Under the pieces are notes generated by a model. It was not told where the DNA came from and did not search any database. It saw only the letters and a list, made by a program, of their open reading frames with translations. Positions 23,444 through 32,802 of a stretch of DNA of 64,000 bases are shown piece after piece. The position numbers and the translations under genes were made by a program. How positions within the stretch are numbered: position 1 is the first letter of the stretch; each line of letters starts with the position of its first letter. The stretch covers positions 1,367,571 to 1,431,570 of the forward strand of contig JACEVL010000341.1 in assembly GCA_020284085.1 (NCBI GenBank), read 5' to 3'. Source of the stretch: Aporrectodea caliginosa (Eukaryota > Annelida > Clitellata > Crassiclitellata > Lumbricidae).

Positions 23444-24825
23444 TAGGGAATGCAAACCCGGGGTCTTTTTTCGAAACCCATGTTTCGGGTTTGACCACCG
23501 TGAAAACCCGGGTAACCCGGGTAACCCGGGTTTGGACGGGTTAACAAATTTTACATGATAAATATTATTACTGCACTATTTCTTGCGTAAGAACATCGTC
23601 GTCGTATGCAGCTACAAGTCCAACGTTCTCCAACAGTCAAGAATTGAGACAGAGAGGATAGACACCAAGATAGAGAGATTGCATAAAAAGAAAACTTTAG
23701 AATAATCGCGATATTGTTTTTATATAAGCAGTGTTTTTCAATAAAAATGTTCCGGAATTGAACAATTCCAGAACAGTTATGAAAGACATTGCAAGGGTTC
23801 CGAAGGCCTAAACCTGAGCCTCTAATTTTATAGCATCTTGAATACCAATAAACACTGAAAACGCTGAACTTAAACTAAATTAACTAAATAATTTTTTATT
23901 AAAAATGTAAGTAAATAAAATAATTTTTAGCAGCTTGAAAAAATTCACGGAATGCCGTTCAGGCGCGTTCTGTCTGAAAGAAACATTGCATAGACCTATA
24001 AAAATAATTGTCAACTGACACCTTAATCGTCTACATCTCAGCTTTAAGCCATTCCAGTGCCTGCCCATTTTCTTTCAGAAGATAATTTAGTCATCGTTAC
24101 TCTGCAACCAAATTTGGCAGAGCCAGAACTTACTAAACTAGATGCTGCTTTGGAGACATATATCGCTGCCTGTGATTGTGCTTGGACTAAAGGCCTACCG
24201 TCATTGGCTTCGTCAGAACGACAAGGGTCACAAACGTCCTTGTGTTTCAGCAGGTTTATCTTATGCTTGGACCCGAGATGAATAGCCTATGCATATTTCT
24301 TGTTGCACCGCTGGCAATTTTGCTGCGAGTTACATAACTGACATTGAGCCGTCTGGCCCTCAGAATCGTGAACGAAATGATCCCAAACACCACCCTTTAC
24401 ATTTGCTGATTTAGACATTGTTTGGATTTGTGTCTGAAATCACTAAATTAAAATAAAAACAGTTTACTGCTATTATTTACGAATTCGAAGCTACGACGCC
24501 GACGTGTCAAAACACTCAACATTAATCTCTGGTCGTGTGAAATGGGAAGCAAAACTCATACGAAGTCGCCAATAAAGATATGGAATGAGCCGATAAATAA
24601 GTAGTTAGAAGTTGTATTACGTAAACCCGTAATCAACCACTATTATCGTTATATTTCCATTACTCTGCATTTGTGAGTTTCACACCGTGAAGGACGGTGA
24701 AAGTTACGATTTTCAAACCCGTCGAACCCGGGTTTCAATCGCGTTCAAACCCGGGTTTCGGGTTTGGAAAAAAGCCGGGTAACCCGGGTTACCCGGGTTC
24801 GGGTAACCCGGGTTTGCATTCCCTA
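23444..24825 (-). mobile_element. hAT-type DNA transposon, internally deleted
   Basis: Perfect terminal repeats TAGGGAATGCAAACCCGGG at 23,444 and its complement ending at 24,825 are bordered by an exact 8-bp duplication, GTACGTGG (23,436-23,443 and 24,826-24,833). An 8-bp duplication and TAGGG-type ends are hallmarks of the hAT superfamily. Just inside both ends are clusters of CCCGGGTT and GGGTAACCC words, probably the subterminal transposase sites. The 1,382-bp interior retains only a BED-finger remnant, so the element must have moved with a transposase supplied elsewhere. Confidence 0.9.
24287..24418 (-). pseudogene. Truncated BED zinc finger of a hAT transposase
   Basis: A 43-codon frame starts with ATG and contains VWDHFVHDSEGQTAQCQLCN, the start of a BED finger (aromatic residues, then C-x2-C). 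It ends at TAG. Beyond the stop the minus strand continues with AIHLGSKHKINLLKHKDVC, which would supply the His pair, so a stop or small deletion splits the finger. BED fingers form the DNA-binding N-terminus of many hAT transposases; no catalytic part follows. Confidence 0.6.
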
Positions 24826-24833
24826 GTACGTGG

Positions 24834-24920
24834 AGTACGTGTACCGTACGTTATTCCGGCAAGCAACGTACGGTTGCCCACTGGTTATTACCTACAAATG
24901 TGTTATAATTTTACTATTAA

Positions 24921-24965
<45 letters not shown>

Positions 24966-25559
24966 TAGTAGGCCTATTACTATTATTATTTTCACTATTA
25001 CTATAAGTCTAAAATAACAACCACGTTCCTTTGACCCCGCTTGATTTCATAATTATCCTTCCACCAATGTCACCACTGACACAATGGCGGTTGTCTGGTT
25101 AGGAAAGCAAACGAGACAAAGATGAGGAGTTATGGGAAAACAATCATGGAAGCTCAGATAAAAGAAAATATAGTAGGAGAGAGGGAAAATGGATAAGAAA
25201 TTACGACGAACTGCAAACTGCTTTATGCTTTCTCTAAGAATAGTCGACATTGTCGTAAAAAACCCGGCGCGAGGATCCAACATCTCGCTGTTCAATTCAC
25301 GTTAGGAACTTTCGGCTAATTTCCGGCCAAGGACCAATAAATCGCGCTGAATCCCCGTCGAGCGTCGAGTGGTCCCTGTAGCTGAGCCGGAGAATTCCGC
25401 TCGTCGGCGGCGGCGGCCGAAGCCACTTCTTCGGCCTTTGACCTGCAGCGGTCGCGGTCGCGTCGTAGACAAGAATGCCGCCTGTTGGAGAAATTTGCGG
25501 TCGATCGGGGAAACGAAACAATGGAAGCTGGGTGTTGGGTCGATTAAACACAGTGGACG
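24834..25559. repeat. (TTA)n microsatellite and unassigned sequence
   Basis: A (TTA)n run lies at about 24,917-24,963. From 25,320 to 25,500 the sequence is GC- and CpG-rich (CGGCGGCGGCGGCCG) but no supported exon or promoter could be defined. Confidence 0.5.
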
Positions 25560-25675
25560 ATAAAGCACCAGAGACGAAGACACGGACAGAGGCAGAGAGA
25601 GTGATAGTCTGAGAGACACGGGCAGAGGCAGATACAGCGATAGACAAAGAGACACGGACAGATAGAGATACAGTA
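25560..25675. repeat. GAGACACGGACAG-type minisatellite, left piece
   Basis: Degenerate units of GAGACACGGACAGAGGCAGA end at the TA border of the DNA element at 25,676. The same kind of sequence resumes at 26,564 and again at 28,464-28,640, so one array was split by two later insertions. Confidence 0.6.
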
Positions 25676-26561
25676 GTGTGGCCCAAACTTACACGGGGAA
25701 ATATTTTTTGTTGAAACATGCTGCTCCACAAGGCTGCCCTTGTTCCACTTGACAAGAAGACTATGTGGTGAAAAAATTGAAGAGTTCTGAGCATGTTTAG
25801 AGGTCGCGCCATTTTGACACTTTTTTGTAGAAATCGCAAAAACCGCATGCTTGGGTTTTGGAACTTGGTTCCATTGTCGATTTACTCTTTTTATCACAAC
25901 AAATTAATGAGGAGTCCAATTTAGATGAACTTTTACTGTTTATTTATCTCGATGAGAGCTATATTTTGATTAAAATATAAATACTAAATTCAGGGTCGTT
26001 CAAGGTCATTTCAAGGTCATAAGAAACAAAATCTAACAAAAATCGAAGAAAAATGATCAGATCTCAGCCAATAATTGTTGAAATTGGTTAATTCTGTCAC
26101 GTAACTAAGGATGAGTCACAGAAACAATACCTGCTGCAACTTGTCTCCAGTCATCACACAATGATTTCTTTTCCGACAAGAGCAAAATGAAATAATCGCG
26201 GTTTTCGCGTTTCCGGCACTTTAATGACGGTTATTTATGCAGATTGGAAAACAACTTTCATAGTAAAAAATTATATTGCATTACAAATTATTTGCATTTA
26301 ATGCACTCTGACTAAGCAGTAACACTGCGGTATATATTTTATTAGGCTGTTCAACGTTCAAAATAGTAACTGCCTTGCTATTCAAAATGATACATGTCTT
26401 TTTACGTTTCATACTATATAATGTAAAAGTGTGCAAAAGGCGCGACCTCTAAACATAGTTCAATCTGTCCAAATTTTTGCATACAGGGTTACCTTTTCAT
26501 GTGTAACAAGGGCAGCCTTGTGGAGCTAAACATTTCCAACTTTTGTTATTTTGGGCCACCG
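25676..26561. mobile_element. TA-flanked non-autonomous DNA transposon, copy 1
   Basis: Terminal inverted repeats GTGGCCCAAA...TTTGGGCCAC lie next to TA on each side (25,674-25,675; 26,562-26,563). Further in, both ends share CTCCACAAGGCTGCCCTTGTT and TGTTTAGAGGTCGCGCC in opposite orientation, so the inverted repeats are about 140 bp and imperfect. Nothing in the 886-bp interior resembles a transposase. A second copy of the left end is at 62,782. The TA target suggests a Tc1/mariner-like mobiliser. Confidence 0.65.
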
Positions 26562-26784
26562 TAAGATACAGTGATAAAATTATAGGCCAGAAGCATTAGT
26601 CAAATGGTGGAAATAGCTTATAACAAGATGAATCTTTGGAGGGTAGGTCTGGAAATACGAGTAGAATAACGTACTAAAAGGCCTTGAAAATCCCTCTGGA
26701 GCTCTTTCAGAAATCAAAGATGGCGTCCAATATGGCCGTCATTTTCTATTAGCATTAGTTATATGGCGGAAATAGCTCTTTGTC

Positions 26785-27075
26785 GACCTCTTTCTGACCT
26801 CGCAGCCTGTCGAACTCTGCGTTCTTCAGCAAGGGGGAGCTTTTGGTCCCGCGAGCTCACACTTCTATTAGACAGCGTCGAGCCTTTTCGATTGTGGGTC
26901 CTTTCATCTGGAATGGCCTCCCACTAAACTTGCGATTGATGCCTCAGCTAGATTCGCCTGCCTTTTATAAGTATCTCAAATCACAGTCTTTAGCCGTGGC
27001 TGGACTGGGAGCGCCTCTGAGTAGGTCTCTTGAAGAGGCGCTATGTAAATCATCGGAATGAATGAATGAATAAGA
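26785..27075 (+). pseudogene. CR1-like LINE 3' end inserted in the foldback arm
   Basis: Plus strand: VPRAHTSIRQRRAFSIVGPF, WNGLPLNLRLMPQLDSPAF and the tail GGGAGCGCCTCTGAGTAGG..GAGGCGCTATGTAAA, then a GAATGAATGAATGAATAA microsatellite. Close relative of the copy at 1645-2070. Confidence 0.75.
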
Positions 27076-27369
27076 AGCTGAATTTGTCAGGATGGGTCTA
27101 GGAATATGAGTAAAATAGCATACTAAAAGTCCTCGAAAATCCCTCTGGAGCTCTTTCAGAAATCCAAGATGGCGTCAAAAATGGCCGTTATTTTCCATTA
27201 TTATCATTATCTCAAGTGGAGTCAGTGAGTCACAAGCTATGCCAGCCACACTATGAAAAGTGTTGTGACCAGTGACTGTACCTACATTGAAATCAGCATT
27301 GCCACAAACAAATTGATGGTTGTAGCAACATGACGTGTAGTTGCAAGAAACTTGGACTATATTTCACTT

Positions 27370-27605
27370 TGATGTATGTATGTATGTATGACACTTGTCA
27401 TAGCGCCCCTTCAAGATTTCTACTCAGAGGTGCTCCCGACTACAGCGCGGACACTGAATCTGTGTTTCACGCCGAAGCGCATGAGCAATTGCGAGTGAAG
27501 GACTTGCCCAGGTCCCTACGCGGCGGCTTGAGGTGGATTCGAACCCGCAACCCTCCGGCTGCAAGGCACCGAACATACCCCTACACCACCGCGCTTCACA
27601 TGATG
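27370..27605 (-). mobile_element. tRNA-derived SINE with CR1-like tail
   Basis: The minus strand has GTGTAGGGGTATGTTCGG (A box), GGTTCGAATCC (B box), body GGGACCTGGGCAAGTCCTTC and GCAATTGCTCATGCGCTTCG, and 3' tail GGGAGCACCTCTGAGTAG...TTGAAGGGGCGCTATGACA, followed by (ATAC)n. The tail nearly equals the 3' end of the LINE at 27,655-27,955 (GGGAGCGCTCCTGAGTAG...TTGAAGGGGCGCTATATAA). Sharing a 3' end lets a SINE use the LINE's reverse transcriptase. Confidence 0.8.
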
Positions 27606-27654
27606 TGCAGTCAATGCAGTGGTCAAACCTGCAAGAACAATCCACCGATATTAG

Positions 27655-27955
27655 CCTACAAGGAACTCTGCTGCCCTACTATGACCGTTCCGCGTCGTGG
27701 CTCGTTACGCTCAGCGGTGCAAGCAGAGTTCCTTGTCCCTCGTGCTCGGACTGCTATCCGACAGCGCCGCGCCTTCTCTGTGTCTGGCCCAGTGACCTGG
27801 AATGGGCTTCCGGTGGCACTGCGTCTGACCTCAATAGGACACTCTGCTCAGTTCTTCTCTGGCCTTAAGACTGTCCTGTTTGACCGAGGTTGGGCTGGGA
27901 GCGCTCCTGAGTAGACTGTCTTGAAGGGGCGCTATATAAAACTACTGTAATAATA
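27655..27955 (+). pseudogene. CR1-like LINE 3' end
   Basis: Plus strand C-terminal RT segment: VPRARTAIRQRRAFSVSGPV, WNGLPVALRLTSIGHSAQF, LKTVLFDRGWAGSAPE and stop, then the 3' tail ending GGGGCGCTATATAAAACTAC. The open frame of about 85 codons makes this the best-preserved CR1-like tail in the window and a probable partner of the neighbouring SINE. Confidence 0.75.
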
Positions 27956-28463
27956 TTACATGTCAGCGATGATCAGGTTAACACTGACGTGACACAGAAC
28001 TACTAAAGTGAACAAATTTTTCATTTATATTACCATTTGTCATCCTCATTCTGGCTACTTTGAGTTTTGGACACTATTGTTCATTGTGATTTAAAACACA
28101 CCCATTGCGATCCTAACTTCTAAGGTTGCAAAATAATGATAATAATGGAACATTGCGTCCATTTTTAACGCCATCCTGATTTCTGAAAGAGCTCCAAAGG
28201 AATTTGTGAGGACTTCCCGTATGTTATTCTACTCATATTCCTAGACCTATCCTGAAAAATTCAACTTCTTATTATGAGCTATTACCACCATATAACTAAT
28301 GCTAATGGAAAAATGACGCCCATTTTGGACGCCATCTGGGGTTTCTGAAAGAGCTCCAGAGGGATTTTCGCGTACTTTTAGTACGTAATTCTACTCATAT
28401 TCCTGACAAATTCAGCTTCTTATGAGCCATTTCCACCTTCTAGCACATTTTGATCTAATGCTC

Positions 28464-28640
28464 TTGGACTAATAGGCACAGAGACACGCACAGAGACATG
28501 GACAGTGATCGGCAAAGGGACACGGGCATTGGCAGAGACAGTGATTGGTGAAGAGACAGAGATCAGGGGACATGCAGTGACAGGTAAAGAGACAGAACAA
28601 CGGAGGTAAAGACAGTGATATGTGATAATGGAAGAGAAAG
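28464..28640. repeat. GAGACA-type minisatellite, right piece
   Basis: Degenerate units of CAGAGACACGGGCAGTGA type, matching 25,560-25,675 on the other side of the nested elements. Confidence 0.55.
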
Positions 28641-28734
28641 GATTAGAGCGAAACAGAAGAGACAGCTTTATATCAATGAACAAAGGACACCCAACAGACG
28701 ATGTGCCACGATAATAAATACGGTCTAATGCGCA

Positions 28735-29150
28735 AATAGCCTCTCCCTCTCCCTTTCCCTATTCCTCTCCCTATCTCTACCCCTTTCCTCTAACTTTCTG
28801 TATTCTGTACCCTGTTTCTGTACGGTTGTACCTCACACTCTCTCCATCCTTGCTACCCATAACCCCTCTCTCTCTCTCTTTCTCTGTCTCTGTCTGTCTG
28901 TCTGTCTGTCTCTCTCTGTCTCTGTCTCTCTGTCTCTGTCTCTATGTCTCTGTCTGTCCGTCTATCTCTCTCTGTGTGTCTCTCTCTGTGTGTCACTCTC
29001 TCTCTTTCTCTCCCTGTGTCTCTCTCTGTGTCTCTCTCTGTCTCTAATTCTGTCTGCCTGTCTGTTTGTGTGTGTTTCTTTGTTTGTCTCTCTCTGTGTG
29101 TCTCTCTCTGTATGTCTCTCTCCTCCCATCAAACTCTCTCCCTGTCCATC
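28735..29150. repeat. CTCT/CTGT pyrimidine microsatellite
   Basis: Degenerate TCTCTCTGTGTCTCTG steps over about 400 bp. Ser/Leu/Cys/Val frames through it are artefacts. Looser CT-rich text continues at 29,455-29,600. Confidence 0.9.
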
Positions 29151-29249
29151 TGTCTTCTTCGCTGTGCCTTTCTCATTCCATTTCTCTTACCCTCATCATT
29201 CCTTGCCTCTTGATCGTTCTTCGACATTCTTGGTTTCCGGCAGGGCTTA

Positions 29250-29375
29250 AAGTGTGCATGGACGGTCATGGACGGCGTCCAGGCACTTATTTTCAAGGCT
29301 GGACGCCGTCCTGCCACTTATTTGGCCAGCACAGCCTGGACGCCGTCCATGCAGCGTCCATGCAACAGACTAATT
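29250..29375. repeat. Imperfect inverted repeat around GGACGGCGTCCA
   Basis: CATGGACGGCGTCCAGGCA and its complement TGC...CCTGGACGCCGTCCATG occur within about 90 bp, with a further inner copy, so this stretch can fold into a long hairpin. It may be a small foldback element; no target duplication was seen. Confidence 0.5.
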
Positions 29376-29988
29376 CCTCTACGACGTGTATAACAGAATA
29401 GCCTTTGTAAAACAAAACCAAAGAAATGAAACACCTATAATGTATTCAGCCTATGTCTCTCTGGCTCTGTCTCTCTCTGGTCTATCTGTCCTATCCCTTA
29501 AACCTCTTTCTCTGTCTGAGTCTATCTCTCTCTGGTCTCTCATGTATCTCTTAAACCTTACTTTCTGTCTTTTTTCTCTGTGGTGTCTCTCCTGTCTGAA
29601 ACCCCCACACTCATTAATTATAATTTTAAGCTATATTTGGGTATGGTAAACGCCCGTATAATGTTCCAGTATAAAAGATTCCCTTCCAGTGATGCGCTCG
29701 CAACTTTGCGGTATAGGTATGGGTGGGCTGAAGGTTGCCCGATTGCAGTCGTTGCTCGGGGAAGAAAATACCAAGTTACGCCACTGCATATAATGACAAT
29801 GTAGACATACAATTATATCCACCTTAGGTCTGTACTTTGTTGAGGTTGGCTCACACAACTTTAAAATACTTCCAGGCCACTGGTACTACCCTAGACTGCA
29901 TAGCACGTATAAAATCTAACTGAAGTTGTAATTCAAGTTGCGAAACGACGAAACGTGTAGTGTTGTTTAGTTAGTCTGCTAGTGAATG

Positions 29989-30085
29989 ATGTCTGGTGGA
30001 TCATCGACGAAAAAATTGAAAAGATCAGTTGCCCCACCTGGGGCAGACTTGTTTTCGTTCTGGAAGAGATCGTGTACTGAAAAAG
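29989..30085 (+). CDS. Candidate first coding exon (33 residues)
   Basis: An ATG opens a frame reading MSGGSSTKKLKRSV, then LFSFWKRSCTEK, and stops being open at AAAAG followed by GTAAAT, a plausible splice donor. The basic N-terminus followed by an F-x-F-W segment resembles first exons of hAT-related zinc-finger genes in invertebrates, but that is a weak impression. No second exon was recognised; the satellites begin 700 bp downstream. It may equally be chance. Confidence 0.25.
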
Positions 30086-30245
30086 GTAAATAGATTGATG
30101 TAAAATTTAAGATGTTATGAATATTTATAAAGATGTTATTTTTTGCCAATTAAAAAATCACGTAGGATGCTCTAACGCCGTCCATTCGGTAGAATATAAA
30201 CGAAATGTATGTAGGCTAGTAGTAAAATTGGTAAGTTATTAGGTG

Positions 30246-30657
30246 GCCATGACTGGCCGCTAACTAAGTTTCTAACTCAAGTGCAGTAAAGCTGGTAGAA
30301 TTTTTCAACTCAGAGAAAAATTTTATGATGACTGTTTTTTTTGCTTTTTCATATATTTTAGTGGTCAAAATTCCTCTCCTTATTGTCAGAAACCCCAATT
30401 TTGCGCCAAATTTCTCTATTTTTCTGTAAAAAACACATACAATTTCTCTATTTTTCTTATGAAAAAAGTTGAAAAAAGTGTCAAAAACCTTCATTTTCCG
30501 CCCCCCCTAAAAGTCGGGACATTTGGCTGTCCCGACTAGGTCAAGTCGGGACTCGGGACAGTTACCTCGAAATCGGGACTGTCCCGACAAAGTCGGGACG
30601 GGTGGCAACCCTAGCCATGACTGGCCGCTAAAAAGTTTCTAACTCAAGTGCAGTAAA
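30246..30657. repeat. 323-bp insert between 45-bp direct repeats
   Basis: GCCATGACTGGCCGCTAA..AAGTTTCTAACTCAAGTGC occurs at 30,246-30,290 and 30,614-30,657. The interval carries several GTCGGGAC/GTCCCGAC inverted words at 30,509-30,600 and ends GGGTGGCAACCCTAG. Either an insertion with a long duplicated flank or a small tandem duplication. Confidence 0.6.
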
Positions 30658-30778
30658 TACGGACACCTGAGAACAAGTTTTGGAGGGGTGGTTAGTTATA
30701 TAATTAAAATTAATATTGTTTCATCTGGGGCAACAAATCTGCAAAATTAACCCGAGATTGGCATACGACCCCTGAACT

Positions 30779-32801
30779 AAATGTAGTCTAAATCTAGTCT
30801 AAATCTAGTCTAAATCCAGTCTAAAATCTAGTCTAAATCCATTCTAAATCTAGTCTAAATCTAGTCTAAATCTAGTCTAAATCTCGTTTAAATCCAGTCT
30901 AAATCTAGTCTAAATCAAGTCTAAATCTAGTCTAAATCCATACAAAATCTAGTTTAAATCTAGTCTAAATCTAGTCTAAATCTCGTTTAAATCTAGTCTA
31001 AATCCAGTCTAAATCTAGTCTAAATCTAATCTAAATCTAGTCTAAATCTAGTCTAAATCTAGTCTAAATCTAGTCTAAATCTAGTCTAAATCTAGTCTAG
31101 TCTAGTCTAAATCTAGTCTAAATCTAGTCTAAATCCATTCTAAATCTAGTCTAAATCCATTCTAAATCCAGTCTAAATCCAGTCTAAATCCAGTCTAAAT
31201 CTAGTCTAAATCCAGTCTAAATCCAGTCTAAATCTAGTCTGAATCTAGTCTAAATATAGTCTAAATCTAGTCTAAATCTAGTCTAAATCCAGTCTAAATC
31301 TAGTCTAAATCCAGTCTAAATCCAGTCTAAATCCAGTCTAAATCCAGTCTAAATCTAGTCTAAATCTAGTCTAAATTAAGTCTAAAATCTAGTCTAAATC
31401 TAGTCTAAATCTAGTCTAAATCTAGTCTAAATCTAGTCTAAATCTAGTCTAAATCTAGTCTAAATCTAGTCTAAATCTAGTCTAAATCTAGTCTAAATCT
31501 AGTCTAAATCTAGTCTAAATCTAGTCTAAAACCAGTCTAGTCTAAATCTAGTCTAAACCTCGTCTAAATCCAGTCTAAATCCAGTCTAAATCTAGTCTAA
31601 ATCTAGTCTAAATCTAGTCTAAATCTAGTCTAAATCTAGTCTAAATCCATACTAAATCTAGTCTAAATCTAGTCTAAATCTAGTCTAGTCTAGTCTAAAT
31701 CTAGTGTAAATCTAGTCTAAATCCATTCTAAATCTAGTCTAAATCCATTCTAATCCAGTCTAAAACTAGTCTAAATCTAGTCTAAATCTAGTCTAAATCT
31801 AGTCTAAATCAAGTCTAAATCTAGTCTAAATCCATTCTAAATCTAGTCTAAATCCATTCTAAATCCAGTCTAAATCCAGTCTAAATCTAGTCTAAATCTA
31901 GTCTAAATCTAGTCTAAATCTAGTCTAAATCTAGTCTAAATCCAGTCTAAATCCAGTCTAAATCTAGTCTAAATCTAGTCTAAATCTAGTCTAAATCCAG
32001 TCTAAATCTAGTCTAAATCTAGTCTAAATCCAGTCTAAATCTAGTCTAAAGTCTAAATCTAGTCTTCCAGTCTAAATCTAGTCTAAATCCAGTCTAAATC
32101 CAGTCTAAATCCAGTCTAAATCTAGTCTAAATCTAGTCTAAATCTAGTCTAAATCCAGTCTAAATCTAGTCTAAATCCATTCTAAATCTATCTAGTCTAA
32201 ATCCATTCTAAATCCAGTCTTCAAATCTAGTCTAAATCCAGTCTAAATCTAGTCTAAATCTCGTTTCCAAATCTAGTCTAAATCTAGTCTAAATCAAGTC
32301 TAAATCTAGTCAAAATCTAAATCTAGTTTAAATCTAGTCTAAATCAGTCTAAATCTAGTCTAAATCTAGTCTAGTCCAGTCTAAATCCAGTTTAACCAGT
32401 CTAAATCCAGTCTAAATCTAGTCTAAATCTAGTCTAAAGTCTAAATTCAGTCTAAATCTAGTAAATCTAGTCAAAATCTAAGTCTAAATCTAGAGTCTAA
32501 ATCCATTAAACCTAATCTAGTTCAAAATCTAGTCTAGTCTAAATCTAGTCTAAATCCAGTCTAAATCTGTAGTCTAAATCTAGTCTAAATCTGGTGTTCA
32601 AATCTAGTCTAAAGTTCAGTCTAAATCCAGTCTAAATCTATTCTAAATCTAGTCTAAATCTCAAGTCTAAATCTAGTCTAAATCTAGTCTAAATCTAGTC
32701 TAAATCCAGTCTAAAATCTAGTCTAAATCTAGTCTAAATCCAGTCTAAATCTAGTCTAAATCTAGTCTAAATCTAGTCTAAATCTGGTCTAAATCCAGTC
32801 T
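30779..32801. repeat. 11-bp satellite, unit AAATCTAGTCT
   Basis: About 185 tandem copies. Common variants are AAATCCAGTCT and AAATCCATTCT; short TCTAGTCTAGTCT slips occur. Order decays toward the right end (32,040-32,640), where truncated and fused units are frequent. AAA steps recur every 11 bases, close to one DNA turn. No gene. Confidence 0.97.
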
Positions 32802-32802
32802 A

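Larger units (their letters stand above)
26580..28455. mobile_element. Foldback-like element with tandem subrepeats in each arm
   Basis: The left arm has two copies of a ~150-bp unit (AATCCCTCTGGAGCTCTTTC, AGATGGCGTC, ATGGCCGTCATTTT.C) at about 26,600-26,780 and 27,080-27,215. The right arm has two copies in the opposite orientation at 28,150-28,440. The outermost words are GCATTAG..CAAA.TG and its complement. A CR1-like tail sits between the two left units, and a SINE and another LINE tail lie in the middle. Long inverted arms built of direct subrepeats are typical of foldback elements; no protein is encoded. Confidence 0.6.

Noticed and set aside
28826..29401. Overlapping Ser/Leu/Cys/Val frames
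   Set aside because: CTCT/CTGT microsatellite artefacts.
29240..30612. A single hAT element from GGCAGGGCTTAAAG to GGCAACCCTAG
   Set aside because: The two ends are not inverted copies of each other and no 8-bp duplication is visible.
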